DNA from: Actinernus sp. WN-2022
Taxonomy: Eukaryota; Cnidaria; Anthozoa; Actiniaria; Actinernidae
DNA length: 64,000 bases
Reading direction: 5' to 3'
NCBI GenBank assembly: GCA_030867875.1
Contig: JAOWCC010001634.1
Location: 33,561,867-33,625,866, forward strand
Part shown: positions 30,765-40,254 of the stretch, piece after piece
Position numbering within the stretch: the stretch's first letter is position 1
Layout of the letters: every line of letters begins with the position of its first letter
Notes under the pieces: model-generated
What the model saw: only the letters and a program-made list of their open reading frames with translations
Database searches by the model: none
Told to the model about the DNA's origin: nothing
Position numbers and translations under genes: made by a program

Positions 30765-31103
30765 TCATACATATAGTGGTATAAGGTCTAAGTATAAGCC
30801 CTTCACATGGGGTAGACCTTTGATTTCGCGGGGCTCTGCACTCCACTTGAACATTATCGACTTTACGTTGCCTTCAAAACCTAACTCGGTTAGATTAGCG
30901 CCCTCTAGCAACTCAACCTCTATTGACTCTGCCCCATCTTCGAAGCATGGCTTGGGTAGTGGCGAATTGGTACGATGTGGAGTAGGAGAGTTTGGGGCTT
31001 GTAAAGCGTAAGTGCGGATAAGGTTTCCGGTTCCTTTATCCTTCGCATTAAATGATACCACGCGTAAGGTACGTTCCTTGACTTGCACGTTTTCCGTTTT
31101 CAT
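30765..31103 (-). CDS. Unrecognised Polinton protein, 112 aa
   Basis: An intact frame with a basic N terminus (MKTENVQVKER), a proline/serine patch (NSPTPHRTNSPLPKP) and a hydrophobic end (YLDLIPLYV). No domain is recognised. Upstream, a segment of about 45 bp around TCGAAAGTTGCCTCT is tandemly duplicated (31078-31120 and 31128-31165), so the true N terminus may be longer and altered. Its position in the minus-strand gene block between integrase and virion proteins suggests a structural or accessory role (inference). Confidence 0.45.
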   Translation of the reverse strand: MKTENVQVKERTLRVVSFNAKDKGTGNLIRTYALQAPNSPTPHRTNSPLPKPCFEDGAESIEVELLEGANLTELGFEGNVKSIMFKWSAEPREIKGLPHVKGLYLDLIPLYV

Positions 31104-31248
31104 TCGAAAGTTGCCTCTTGAAGTTCTCCTTGACTCGTACGGTTTCTATTTTCGTCGAAAGTTGCCTCTGATATGTATATGTATAAATAGCTTCAAATGG
31201 ATGCAGAAAACCAACTTTTACGACTGACATATATTTTTTAAAGCATAG
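31104..31248 (-). repeat. Short tandem duplication upstream of the 112-aa gene
   Basis: Two copies of a segment ending TCGAAAGTTGCCTCT (31105-31119 and about 31150-31165). Translated on the minus strand it gives a repeated RQLS peptide, so it may be duplicated coding sequence. Confidence 0.5.
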
Positions 31249-31683
31249 CTATAGCCAGCGACTAGCAACATAGCCAGCACCTAGCATTCCACCCCCAACG
31301 TAGATCAACTCACCCGTCTTCTGTTCACTCGAAGGTCGATAGTAGTCAGATAAACGAGGTTCTTTCATTGCTTTAAGCCGTTTCAGTTCCTGGCGTAACT
31401 TGTCGGATCGCACGAAAGCTTTGTTTGTGTCGTTTTGAACATCGTAAGCATCGTGCTCCAGACCTTCCTATTCATTGGCGTAGTCGTATAATCTTTGACG
31501 TACCTTGTCGTAGGCAATCTTGGCAGCTGCTTTTTTCTCGATGGCCCTATCGTATCTCTCTTTTTCTATAGCAATCCTATCGTCGTTTCCAGTAAGCATC
31601 TTAGCAAGTATGCCCCCACCAGTGAATGCCGATGCGTTCAAAACAGCTCCAACAATGAGCATTCCGAAGGACGCCAACGCCAT
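31249..31683 (-). pseudogene. Conserved Polinton membrane/coiled-coil protein with one TAG
   Basis: The N-terminal hydrophobic segment (MALASFGMLIVGAVLNASAF) is followed by a charged alpha-helical, coiled-coil-like region (IAIEKERYDRAIEKKAAAK), a FSDFY-like block seen here as LSDYYRPSSEQK, and a C-terminal hydrophobic segment (YVGGGMLGAGYVASRWL). I associate this layout with a small protein conserved in animal Polintons, probably virion-associated. An in-frame TAG at 31468-31470 (after YDYANE) interrupts it. The gene follows the two-helix gene at 31692-31913 after only a few bases. Confidence 0.65.
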
Positions 31684-31691
31684 GGCTACTC

Positions 31692-31913
31692 CTACAAATC
31701 AGCTGGTATATACTTTTTCTCCACGAGATAGTGCTTGGCAGCTAGACTACCAGCTACCACAGCCGTCCACTTCACGTAATTAAATATAGAAGCAGAAGGA
31801 TCGTTGAGCATAAGTTCCTTAACGACCTTTCTTGCAATCAAACCAATGCCTGTAGCAAGCCCAGTAACTATAGCGGCATCAGCTACAGTTTTCATCAACT
31901 TATTCTCTACCAT
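31692..31913 (-). CDS. Small Polinton protein with two membrane segments, 73 aa
   Basis: Intact frame MVENKLMKTVADAAIVTGLATG... with a glycine/alanine-rich membrane segment at residues 10-27 and a second at about 46-60 (VKWTAVVAGSLAAKHYL). It belongs to the conserved pair with the gene just downstream. Function is unknown; a role in the particle or in entry is inference from membrane character and position among virion genes. Confidence 0.65.
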   Translation of the reverse strand: MVENKLMKTVADAAIVTGLATGIGLIARKVVKELMLNDPSASIFNYVKWTAVVAGSLAAKHYLVEKKYIPADL

Positions 31914-31963
31914 CCTACTATGACATACAACCTATGGTCCTAGTCTTCAAATGTTGTACCACC

Positions 31964-32309
31964 CTACTCCATATCGGATAATGCTACCTTCGTAGTCTCT
32001 ACTGGACTCGCGGGTTGTATCGTACTAACGTTCTTACGGGCGTCGTCTCTGTATCTTTTGTATTGATAGTACGCCCCCACCAACGAAGCGCCTACGCCAA
32101 TGGCCGCTAGAGTAGTATTGGTAGGTATGTTTTTTGACCAGTTTCCTCCCACATCGGTTTCTTTCGACGATTCACGTTCGCATGCCAACTCTCGCTTTTG
32201 AGCCTCTCTGGCACGTTTGTTGCTTTCTGCTAGTGCTTTTCCAGCAGCAACGCGACTCAGGCACAGTCTTCGGGGGATCTGCAGTTATCTGATCCGTTTG
32301 TTTCTCCAT
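31964..32309 (-). pseudogene. Small basic/membrane protein of the Polinton, frameshifted
   Basis: The start ATG at 32309 (MEKQTDQITADPP) is in one frame; the rest (KALAESNKRAREAQKRELA, then a membrane segment TLAAIGVGASLVGAYYQYKR and an acidic end) is in another. The break is near 32255-32275. The start overlaps the end of the preceding gene. No family recognised. Confidence 0.5.
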
Positions 32310-32823
32310 CTTGCTTCGATATAGTAGGTATATGTGAAGGTTCAATAGGTGTGGTAGCAGAGGTACCAGGAATGACTATGTGACCAGATACGTGGAACAA
32401 GACGCTAGCTAGCGCTACAAAACGACCTGCTTTAAGTGATAATAGGCCAGCCGCAGCACCGATCTCGTTGCGGACTAGATGGTCTTCTTGTAGATCTTTG
32501 ATCAGTGCTTCTTGAGAATCCTTCTTGAGAATCTATGGAGACTAGGTAAGCAACTAAACGGGTAGCTAGACGCATCACACCATCGACTAAGCTTCCTGTT
32601 ATTTGCTGAGCTAGAACGGCCTGGTATCTTCTATATAATATATCTTTTCAGGTAGTCTAGCAATATCTCCTAGAGATAAATTCTTTCCTAGATAATCCTT
32701 CGTTGTACCCGTTGCAGCCAAAATTGCAAGTGCTTCGCGGTTATCTGTTCCGACGTCCTCTGTTTGGGGTGGTGGGCCTGTTACGTCCTCACCTAGTAGG
32801 GCAATTATGTCTTCATCATCCAT
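32258..32823 (-). pseudogene. Polinton virion-type protein with two frameshifts
   Basis: The start MDDEDIIALLGEDVTG overlaps the ATPase stop by 8 bp. The frame changes once near 32620 (after IYYIEDTR) and again at 32510-32535, where a 13-bp unit (GATTCTCAAGAAG on the minus strand) is tandemly duplicated. The later part is helical (LAQQITGSLVDGVMRLATRL, then VRNEIGAAAGLLSLKAGRF) and has a hydrophobic stretch VALASVLFHVSG. Function unknown. Confidence 0.6.
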
Positions 32824-33439
32824 GATAATATGCTATAGGTGCGGGTAGCTCTAACACTACTGCAAAGGGATGTCGTAAACAAAAGCATCTGCGAGCAAAC
32901 TTGTGAGACCGAAGCACTGCTTGTAACTCACTGCCTTCTTGCGAGCCTCCATAGTCCTCGAATAGCCTTTTCCCATCTATAGCCGATGCGGTATGAAAGG
33001 CAACTACAACAGCTACGTTTTCGCGGAAAGGTTTGCATATGCTTGTTAATTGTTGGGATAGCACCCAAATAGAGAGCCCTATATGCCGAGCAGAGAATGC
33101 TAAATCTAAGAGTTTGTTGGTTCGTTTCTTGACATCTTTTGAGGCGGCACAATCATCTAGAATCAATAACGTATTGGTACCTGCCCAAAATGTAGCGCAA
33201 ATATGTAATGCGGCATTGATAGCATCCTGTGGTGGAGATACGACATAAAAGTGTGGATCTCGATTGGCGAATCCACGATAGGTTTTGTTGTGAGCGTATG
33301 TGGGGCACACTAATACTATGTAGTCGAACTTGCCACGAAATGGTCCACGAAGCTGCTCTACGAGAAATGCTGTTTTCCCACAATTTGTGGGTCCTACTAT
33401 GAGTGCGTTGAATGGTATGTGTTCTACCAGTGCGTCCAT
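32816..33439 (-). CDS. FtsK/HerA-type genome-packaging ATPase (A32-like)
   Basis: This ATPase would pump element DNA into the capsid. In 207 aa it shows Walker A GPTNCGKTAF (about residues 16-25), Walker B TLLILDDC (about 90-97) and a downstream IWVLSQQLTSI sensor-like strand. The size and motifs match the A32-type packaging ATPases of Polintons and large DNA viruses. It is one of the few core genes here without a break. It lies just downstream of the capsid gene (2 bp) and overlaps the next gene, a compact minus-strand block. Start ATGGACGC is preceded by TACATATTAACA. Confidence 0.92.
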   Translation of the reverse strand: MDALVEHIPFNALIVGPTNCGKTAFLVEQLRGPFRGKFDYIVLVCPTYAHNKTYRGFANRDPHFYVVSPPQDAINAALHICATFWAGTNTLLILDDCAASKDVKKRTNKLLDLAFSARHIGLSIWVLSQQLTSICKPFRENVAVVVAFHTASAIDGKRLFEDYGGSQEGSELQAVLRSHKFARRCFCLRHPFAVVLELPAPIAYYHG

Positions 33440-33441
33440 TG

Positions 33442-34689
33442 TTAATATGTAAAACTACTCATAGTTCCATTCAATATATTGAGCTGAGCATCTGACAGAA
33501 CGAAGATGTGCATGTTAACAGTTCCACTGCCTCCACTCCGGTGTACTCGGATGTTGATGTCTTTTCCACCGCACGTTTGTGCTAAGCCATCACCATGGAC
33601 AACTGAATCTTTTGCTGTGCGACAATCGATCAAGATGGCGAATTTGTTGTTGTAGAACTTGGCGGGTGTCATGGGTGTCATTTTCGGATCGACATTGGCT
33701 GACGTGCCAAACCATCCCTTGGCAGCCTCCCAGAAATCTGGCGGTAGCACACCATCTGGAAAGAAGAAATTTGGAATTCCATTGACATCTACCTCCACCT
33801 TAGTGATGCCTGGATTGGAGAATGACTCACTATCTCGGGCACCTGCGGCGTGTGGTGCCACAAAGAGTAGAAGTAATCCAGTAAAAGATCTCCGTGGGGC
33901 CGTGAGGTGCTGAGCCACCAAAGTGTCTGATGCCTGGTTAATAGGTACGGTATTAGAGTGTATGGCGTAGTCGAACAGAAAGGCAGTGCCTGTGGCATAT
34001 GCGTGCTCTGCTTTTCTGGCGAGTTAGTCATCTTCGATGACCTCATACTCCAGCTGTATGTTGTTTAGCTTGTATGTGCCTATCTTGGTCGCATCCGTTC
34101 CCATCACTATATCGACAGCGGGTGCTAGAACCAAATCAAACGAAATAATGTCGTGGAGGGCGTGGGGATACAGAGATCCATGTTGTGACAGAATGTCAAC
34201 ATCTAATGGAACTCGATATTTTGAACCATAAGCAGCCAGTAGAGCAGTTTCTTCAGTCGAAGCGGTTGCACCGTGAGACTTCGGGCGAAGCTTGTTCATA
34301 TTCTCTGATTGGATACCCTGTTGAATCCGAGCTTCTCGCACTGGAGTAGGAAGATAGAGATCGGCATATGTCTGTAGGAGATCTGGTCGGGCAAGGTTTT
34401 CTATTACCTCTGTTCCAAATCTACATCTGCGATGAGAGACTAAACATCGTCCGACATTGGCAACCACGCGATTGGTGTTGAGTCCCCCAGACAATACAAT
34501 GTCAGCCAACAGCGCAAAGCTACCTGGGACTAGAACAATGTTTTCTCCTAGTTTCGGAATTTCAACATAGAGTGTCTCTCCTGGGTTGGCAGACGATGGT
34601 GCAAACGTGCGTCTATATAGGATGCGTCGAGCTTTGAGTCCGAGTGGCTCTCTACGTGTTTGTGCGGGAACTAACTTCGGCGATATCAT
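33442..34689 (-). pseudogene. mcp: Major capsid protein (double jelly-roll) with one in-frame TAA
   Basis: One frame of 415 codons from ATG 34689 to 33442 is interrupted only by TAA at 34024-34026. The N-terminal part begins MISPKLVPAQTRREPLG and is beta-rich (VLVPGSFALLADIVLSGG); the C-terminal part includes GIPNFFFPDG and ends GTMSSFTY. Size, position upstream of the ATPase and sequence style fit the hexon-like capsid protein of Polintons/adintoviruses. It would build the icosahedral shell. The upstream 34 bp are shared with a divergent gene. The stop would truncate the second jelly roll. Confidence 0.87.
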
Positions 34690-34723
34690 ATTGAATATAG
34701 CAAGATATATAGTTAAGTTCAAT
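34690..34723. promoter_or_regulatory. 34-bp divergent promoter between capsid gene and acidic gene
   Basis: The two start codons face away from each other across 34 bp. Both are preceded by TTCAAT immediately before ATG, and the middle contains ATATATAG in both-strand-readable AT-rich sequence. There is no room for a normal 5' UTR plus core promoter. Confidence 0.6.
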
Positions 34724-35191
34724 ATGTCTGGTGAGGGAGAGGTTGACCCGGACGAGGAAAATTCTGGTGGAGATGAAGCAGGTGTAGACGATAATGATGA
34801 TGATACTGTTGACAAAGAGGCATGGAACTTAATGTTTTCAGATGACACAACTACGGAGCCAGGAGGTGAAAGGTTCAACATGAAAACCAGACGTGACTAT
34901 AACGAAGAAGGTGCTAAGCCGAAGACTCAGGAAACCTCGTTATCGGATGAGGACAGATTATTGGATGAAATCCTCTCTTCGAAAGATAAAGCTCCGAAAT
35001 TTAGCACTCGACATCTCCTCTTCAAACAAGACTTATCAGACTCCGATAAACAGATGCTGTTCAATACCGTCTGGAGATACTATGAGGATGCGGGGATTCG
35101 GAACGTACTTGAGATAGCAATCATACCCAACGACGGTAGAATCGGTATCCACACGTACGGATCGGAAGCGACGAGGAACCTATCCCTTTGA
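34724..35191 (+). CDS. Acidic Polinton protein, 155 aa
   Basis: The protein starts MSGEGEVDPDEENSGGDE, has about 45 strongly acidic residues at the N terminus, a charged middle, and a more ordered C-terminal half (LSDSDKQMLFNTVWRYYEDAG). Upstream in-frame codons lie over the capsid gene's 5' end, so ATG 34724 is preferred. The end near 35150-35191 may have shifted frame: another frame there reads on toward the next gene. Function unknown; an acidic tail is compatible with binding basic virion or DNA-binding proteins (inference). Confidence 0.55.
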   Translation: MSGEGEVDPDEENSGGDEAGVDDNDDDTVDKEAWNLMFSDDTTTEPGGERFNMKTRRDYNEEGAKPKTQETSLSDEDRLLDEILSSKDKAPKFSTRHLLFKQDLSDSDKQMLFNTVWRYYEDAGIRNVLEIAIIPNDGRIGIHTYGSEATRNLSL

Positions 35192-35220
35192 CCACCAAGG
35201 GTGGCAATAGATATAATAAG

Positions 35221-35803
35221 ATGGGAAAGGACCTCAAAAGAACTCTAGGGCCTTCGAATGAAGAGGCGGTAGGAGAAGTCGCCCAAGCTTGGCAACAGCA
35301 TGATGAGCATCTCAAAGTAGAGGAAAGCGTACTACGAGACCCCACGTCGACTCCAGATCAGAGAGAAGCAGCTAAGAATGAGATAGCCAACATCCGTGAT
35401 GAAATGGCAGTCCTAGAAAGCAGAGAAGAAGACCTACTAGAACGTTTTCCTCTTCGCGATAGGGTCAAAAGCTATTTTAAGGAAGTACGGGGTTGGTATA
35501 ACTAGCGTACTGGCCGTAGTAGGTACCGTGATTGTTGCAATAGTTTCCAGTCTGACGAAGGGGGTAGTTTCCGCTCTACCAAAGAGCTTGGCTGACGGTG
35601 TCAAAGATGCCATCAAAGCTGTTGCCAAATCGTTAAAAGCAATAGGAAAAAAGCTGGGGCAGATTCTACCTGGAATGATTGGACCAATTGCAAGCTTCAT
35701 ATTTAGTATGGCTGGTGAAGCTATGGGATTCCTAGCAAACAACGTTTGGTTGTTAATCGTGGCCGTAGTCGTGTTCGTAATAGAGCAATTCAAACGGCGT
35801 TAG
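35221..35803 (+). pseudogene. Polinton helical and membrane-active protein, frameshifted
   Basis: The first part (MGKDLKRTLGPSNEEAVGEV ... LLERFPLRDRVKSYF) is helical and charged, ending at a stop at 35505. The second, in another frame, starts near 35465 and has an amphipathic, Lys/Gly-rich stretch (LADGVKDAIKAVAKSLKAIG), GKKLGQILPGMIGPIASFIF and a C-terminal membrane segment WLLIVAVVVFVIEQFKRR. The two overlap at RDRVK and together form one gene of the type conserved in cnidarian Polintons, comparable in character to membrane-lytic capsid proteins (inference). Its stop overlaps that of the convergent gene (TTAG at 35800-35803). Confidence 0.65.
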
Positions 35804-36183
35804 CGAAATAACCACCAAGCAGATCCAGCTGCAGCAATAGATACCACTGCTAGATTGATCTCGTGTTGTGGAGTAGTATTTGATAAGTGCTCTACTGCAG
35901 CGGTACTATGGAGGGTCTTTTTGCTATGTGTGGAAGGTGAACCTTGTTGCTTTGCGCTGTGTGGTAGTTGTGTCTTTTTGGTTGATCCTTCCATAGGGCC
36001 CGTCTTGTGATCTTCAACATAGGCCTCCTCATTGACGACGTTCACACCTAACACCATACCTTTCGTGGCGTTCGGGATCGGATTTTTATAGCCATCCTTC
36101 TTGCCGAGGTAGTACTCAAGGTTGCTTGGTAGTAACCGCACCCCTACAGTTATTGCTAGATCGAGCCTCTTATGTGTGTTCAT
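35800..36183 (-). CDS. Polinton tail-anchored protein, 127 aa
   Basis: An intact frame: MNTHKRLDLAITVGVRLLPS, a folded-looking N-terminal half (YYLGKKDGYKNPIPN), a serine/threonine-rich linker, and a C-terminal hydrophobic segment INLAVVSIAAAGSAWWLFR that could anchor in a membrane. No family recognised. It lies downstream of the large 36194-37694 gene with 10 bp between. Confidence 0.55.
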   Translation of the reverse strand: MNTHKRLDLAITVGVRLLPSNLEYYLGKKDGYKNPIPNATKGMVLGVNVVNEEAYVEDHKTGPMEGSTKKTQLPHSAKQQGSPSTHSKKTLHSTAAVEHLSNTTPQHEINLAVVSIAAAGSAWWLFR

Positions 36184-36193
36184 TATGGCCCCC

Positions 36194-37694
36194 TTATAGT
36201 TTTTTATAGCTCATCACTAAATCGTTTTCAAGAATAGCGTCTTCAACCAACTTCTTAAACTCTTCTTTGGTGTTATGGTCATCTATGATGGATTCATTCA
36301 GGTTGTTTTGGGCACCTAGAATGCAATATCCAAAAGCCTCGACAGATCGATTTAACCTACCCAATCCAGAATCTGTGAAACCCTTTCCGATTGGTGGCGT
36401 AAACCAATTGTATTGTTTCCCTTTGTGTTCATCGTTCCGTAAAGGATACCAGATCTGCCGCGACGGAATACTTATATCCCTCTTCCACCGCACCGCCTCC
36501 TTCGTCTTTAAACAAATTATTGTGGTTGGGATAATTATTTGCTTCTTTGTCGTAGCCTCGGATTACGTGAACGTTTCTGTAGTCACCCGCTGGGTACAAA
36601 AGGAATACATCTCCTAATCCGTGATTCCTACCTCCGTGCCATCGGAAGTCTGGTGTTCGAGATAAACCAAACTCGATGCACAAGGTCTCCAGAGCTGCTT
36701 TGCTGTAGAGGTTATCCATTTGCTTGAAAGAACGGTCACTAGGTAGAGGCACACCATGAGTACCACCAAGTTCACGCAGAATTCTTCGTATTGTGAAATA
36801 TACGTGAAATCGTAGGAACCCTTGAACAACGGGCGGATATGTTTTGAAAGCAGGGTCGAACAACGATACTCCACATCCAGAAGTCGCACACCACGTTGCG
36901 AAATTTAACTGTTGAGGCCAATATTTAAAATCCGGACCTGATAACCAATGATGAGACTCTTTTGCTGTCACATGCTTTACGACGGTCTCCTTGAATATGT
37001 TCGGTACGCCTGCTTCGAACTTTTTAGTAGGTGTGGCGTATATCCATAGATTGATGAGATCGATATCTTGTGCTGCTTCGGTAAAAGGAATTGCTATAAC
37101 AGGATATTTCGCACTTTTGTCTAGCGTTAAGGTAGATGGGAAACCTCCGTGCGCGTCCCATAGTACATCATCAATACGTTTTTGAACGATAGCAGGTAGC
37201 TTGGAGACATCATCGCCGTAAACCACATAGCTAGAATCCCCATCTCGAAACCAAATACTCATTGAATATTTGCCTGGACCATCTATTTCTGTAGAGGCAT
37301 AAAACCGGTGAAAATCTGCATGCGGGTATTTTTTCTTGAACTTCGCCAACAGATCGGCATTCAATGTTGCGACCTTGTTATTTTCCACAGCTTCTTTTGA
37401 AAGACCGTTGTGCTTCCGCGAGAATAGTACCTCTTCATAAACTGTTTTCGTACCAAGAGCTAAGTCAAGCGCCTTGCCTGGGCGCCCAGACAAGACCATT
37501 AGCTGACCTCCACCTGTCTTCGTAGGGGGGCCTGCATCTGTGAACACCTGGTAGCTCTCACCATGAAAGAACAAATTAATATTACACACACCCTCCCGAC
37601 CAACAAAAGAATCGAACCACCCGGTTGTAGCCTTTGGAAATAAGTACTTGAACTGTTTCCACGCCTCTACCTCTACCATGTTGAAGCTATACAT
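36194..37694 (-). pseudogene. Large conserved Polinton protein, frameshifted near 36430
   Basis: From ATG 37694 (or 37679) the frame runs to a stop at 36429 after LVSFTER. A second frame overlapping the end continues with HKGKQYNWFTPPIGKGF ... VEAFGYCILGAQNNL to 36194. The two halves read as one protein of about 500 aa. Landmarks include NFATWCATSGCGVSLFDP and FHVYFTIRRILRELGG. I associate this protein with invertebrate Polintons, but its function is not established. The divergent upstream gene starts 28 bp away. Confidence 0.65.
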
Positions 37695-37721
37695 ATATAC
37701 AGTTTATACCTTCAATATATA
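37695..37721. promoter_or_regulatory. 27-bp divergent promoter
   Basis: AT-rich, with ATATATAC and TTCAATATATA directly before ATG 37722. The opposite start at 37694 is preceded by TGTATAT. It resembles the 34690-34723 interval in size and motifs. Confidence 0.55.
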
Positions 37722-38380
37722 ATGGTGCTCTTAAATGTCGCCACCACATCAGCTGACCATACTGTCTACTTTGATCAACCCCTTCTTATCAACAATATTT
37801 CGCTAGTGAGGTCACTTTTGAGAATAGTTGGTGGAACCTATTAAATGACGGTTCGTACACGTGGGAGATCGAAGGTGTGATGTTTCCACACACTATTCCC
37901 GCAGGGAATCATGACATAGCGAGCCTTCAACACTACTTCAAACCAGCAATCGATGCTAACGTCATGGAAATCGTGAAAGCCTTACCGAAGGCGGGTTGGA
38001 GGATTATAATTAAAAAACCAATCACATTCGATAAATGGATCTGTAGCATGATGTGTATCGAAACCCACGAAGAGCAACATGGTTTGAAACTCAGAGTGAA
38101 AAACTACAAATTGACTCTCCACAATATCCACACGGCGTATGTCCACTGCGATGTGGTGGATTCCAGCTTTTCAATTCGAGATGGAAAGCGCTCGACAGTA
38201 CTAGCTAGATTACAGCTCCGAGGTGGAAGATTCGCAGAATCAACATACGCTACACTACAACAACTACCCGTCCGAGCTCTAGGCACAATACAAAACAGCA
38301 TTAGTCTGACAATTAGAGACGAAAAAGGCAACACCATAGACTTTCGTGGTCGACCTATCCTCTACGTATTGAAGATTTAG
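37722..38380 (+). pseudogene. Probable penton-type minor capsid protein, frameshifted
   Basis: The start MVLLNVATTSADHTVYFDQP is in one frame, which stops near 37843. A second frame, entered near 37800-37820, reads ENSWWNLLNDGSYTWEIEG and continues to 38380 (SISLTIRDEKGNTIDFRGRP). The short N-terminal strand, the NSW-N-L block and the final TIRDEKGN-IDF strand are the style of the small single-jelly-roll (penton) protein of Polintons. It would form capsid vertices. The family call is by recollection of sequence style and needs a profile search. Confidence 0.6.
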
Positions 38381-38402
38381 TAAGTCATAGCATAGCTATA
38401 TA

Positions 38403-39018
38403 ATGGGAAGCGATTCAATTCAAACAGTTCCAACGGCGCCAAAAATGTATCCCCCGCTCACTGAAGCGAATTTTCGGTTGCAAACAGTCCGCGATACGCT
38501 TTCGGATATAGAAACCCAAGAAAAACATTACGAAGGTGTGCGTAAAAAATATGCCCGTGCGCAGAGAATAGTTCACGGTGTCGCTGTGGCACAGGTGGAC
38601 TATCTGTGACGTTGTCAAGCTCAGGTTTAGCAGTTGCTCTAACCGGGGTTGGTGTCGTGATTGGCCTACCACTTGGCGTTATCGGTGGACTCTGTGGGGT
38701 AATTTCGGCCGCTACGACTATTGAGGCTAAAAGGCTTGGAACAAAGTTTCTAAACATGAGAAAACCATCATGTTGGCTAGATCGAAAATTAATACGATTC
38801 GTGATCTCTTGTCAAAGGCCCTACGCGACGAAAATGTGTCTGATTCCCAATATAATCTCATCCTCGCTGAGGCACAAAAATATGAGGCTATGAGGGTTGA
38901 AATTCGCCATAAAACTTCAGCTAGTTCAGGTTCGGCCATAGGTGAAAAAAGCGTGGAACAAATTCGAGCCGAACTCAAGCAAGAACTGCGAGCACAACTT
39001 GGAAGTCTAGTGGGATAA
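38403..39018 (+). pseudogene. Conserved Polinton helical protein with central membrane segment, two frameshifts
   Basis: Three overlapping frames make up one layout: an N-terminal coiled coil (38403-38609, ending KKYARAQRIVHGVAV), a glycine-rich hydrophobic centre (38606-38760, LTGVGVVIGLPLGVIGGLCG), and a C-terminal helical part (38770-39018, INTIRDLLSKALRDENVSDS). The frame breaks are near 38590 and 38757. The start codon follows directly on AGCTATATA. I associate this domain order with cnidarian Polintons; function unknown. Confidence 0.65.
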
Positions 39019-39096
39019 AAATCGAAATGTCATATGAGAGAAATAAACAAGGGTTTTATTTTCGCTTTGCTAAGATCTTCGTATAAATTAATTCGT

Positions 39097-39216
39097 ATGT
39101 CGGGTTCGAACGAAAATGGCGAAGGAAGGAAAAAGGCGAAAGTGGTTCCTAGAGAGGTTCTGGTGACACCAGTTTTGTTCCTTATTCTTATGTATCTTTA
39201 TTTCTTTTTAAATTAG
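39097..39216 (+). CDS. 39-aa single-pass membrane protein
   Basis: MSGSNENGEGRKKAKVVPRE is followed by a hydrophobic end LVTPVLFLILMYLYFFLN. Hydrophilic basic N terminus plus C-terminal membrane helix. Its TAG stop overlaps the TTA of the convergent TFIIB-like gene (39213-39216). An upstream in-frame ATG at 39034 is possible. Confidence 0.5.
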   Translation: MSGSNENGEGRKKAKVVPREVLVTPVLFLILMYLYFFLN

Positions 39217-40139
39217 GCTCTATCACTAGTTAGACCATGTTTTGTATAGATGGGCTCGAAGTGGGAATGGTAAGAAAGCAACTCATCGATAAAACGTACG
39301 ATTGAACCCTTATGTGTACCACATAGTTTAACAACGTCAATAAGAGATATACACGATCCTGAACGACGTAGCACCTCGTAGCTTGCTCCAACAACTTTGG
39401 TGTGAAGTCGGGGGTTGAGACCTATACGGCCTTCGATTGCTGTGTTAACAACCTCGTAGACTATTTGTTGGAGGTGTGCTTCAGGTAGGTCGAGTTTGGC
39501 AAAGGTCGTTGCGATATGAGGAGCTATGCGATCAGCGTTTAAGTCAATATCGATTTTGTCGTCGGCATGTAGCGAGTGTATAAATACGCTACCGCTATAG
39601 ATACGCTGGTTGTTGAGTTGCATGAAACGAGCAACCTCACTTTTAGAGCGAACGAACCCACATTGTATACATGCATGGTAAAGTAGAGCAGCCAAAATAG
39701 TTCTCTTAGCATGACTACGCTTGACACAAACTTTCTTCGCTTGGACGAATGCGTCGGCTACGATTACTAATACGTTTGTGGGAAATGATAGGTTGTGGTT
39801 TCGTTCATAGGCAGCGTTGTATGGCTGTAGTTCTCTCATAACTGTGCGTCGTTGAAATTCTTGGTTATCTGTTGGGCTCGTACGATCGAGATCGCGTTGA
39901 TGTTGACAGCTATCCGGACCTACTATACGCAACCGAGTAGCAATGTTGATCGTTTCTTCGCTTAATTCGGTCTCGGAAACAAGGCCACAGGTGGAACATA
40001 TGAATTCAGTTCCTAGCACCTTCATTGAACATAGACATTCGGGGCACATTTCCGGGGGATTGAGACGTAGCTGTGGAATAATAGGATTAATATCAAACAT
40101 ATGTAGACTACAACCAAGCAAGCCAAGGGGGTCGTCCAT
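39213..40139 (-). CDS. TFIIB-like transcription factor
   Basis: The 308-aa frame is intact. Residues 32-52 form a zinc ribbon, C-x2-C-x14-C-x2-C (CPECLCSMKVLGTEF ... CSTCG). Two helical repeats follow, the first around NVLVIVADAFVQAKKVCVKR and AALLYHACIQCG, the second around LNPRLHTKVVGASYEVLRRSG, consistent with tandem cyclin folds of TFIIB. Such a factor would recruit RNA polymerase to element promoters. It is transcribed toward the small membrane gene with overlapping stops. Its intact state contrasts with the broken structural genes. The exact family (TFIIB versus a viral late factor) cannot be fixed by eye. Confidence 0.7.
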   Translation of the reverse strand: MDDPLGLLGCSLHMFDINPIIPQLRLNPPEMCPECLCSMKVLGTEFICSTCGLVSETELSEETINIATRLRIVGPDSCQHQRDLDRTSPTDNQEFQRRTVMRELQPYNAAYERNHNLSFPTNVLVIVADAFVQAKKVCVKRSHAKRTILAALLYHACIQCGFVRSKSEVARFMQLNNQRIYSGSVFIHSLHADDKIDIDLNADRIAPHIATTFAKLDLPEAHLQQIVYEVVNTAIEGRIGLNPRLHTKVVGASYEVLRRSGSCISLIDVVKLCGTHKGSIVRFIDELLSYHSHFEPIYTKHGLTSDRA

Positions 40140-40254
40140 ACTAGTGGTGTATACTATAGGGTCTATCTATTATTTAAGATAAGAAAAAAAGAAGGAAGAG
40201 AGACATGATGCCGGTTTCTCTTTCTTCTTTTTTTATTTTTCATATCGAGATTTT

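Noticed and set aside
29628..34689. A changed genetic code (TAA/TAG as Gln) for the Polinton
   Set aside because: Frameshifts and a domain deletion occur in the same element, so ordinary decay explains the stops; kept only as a low-interest observation.
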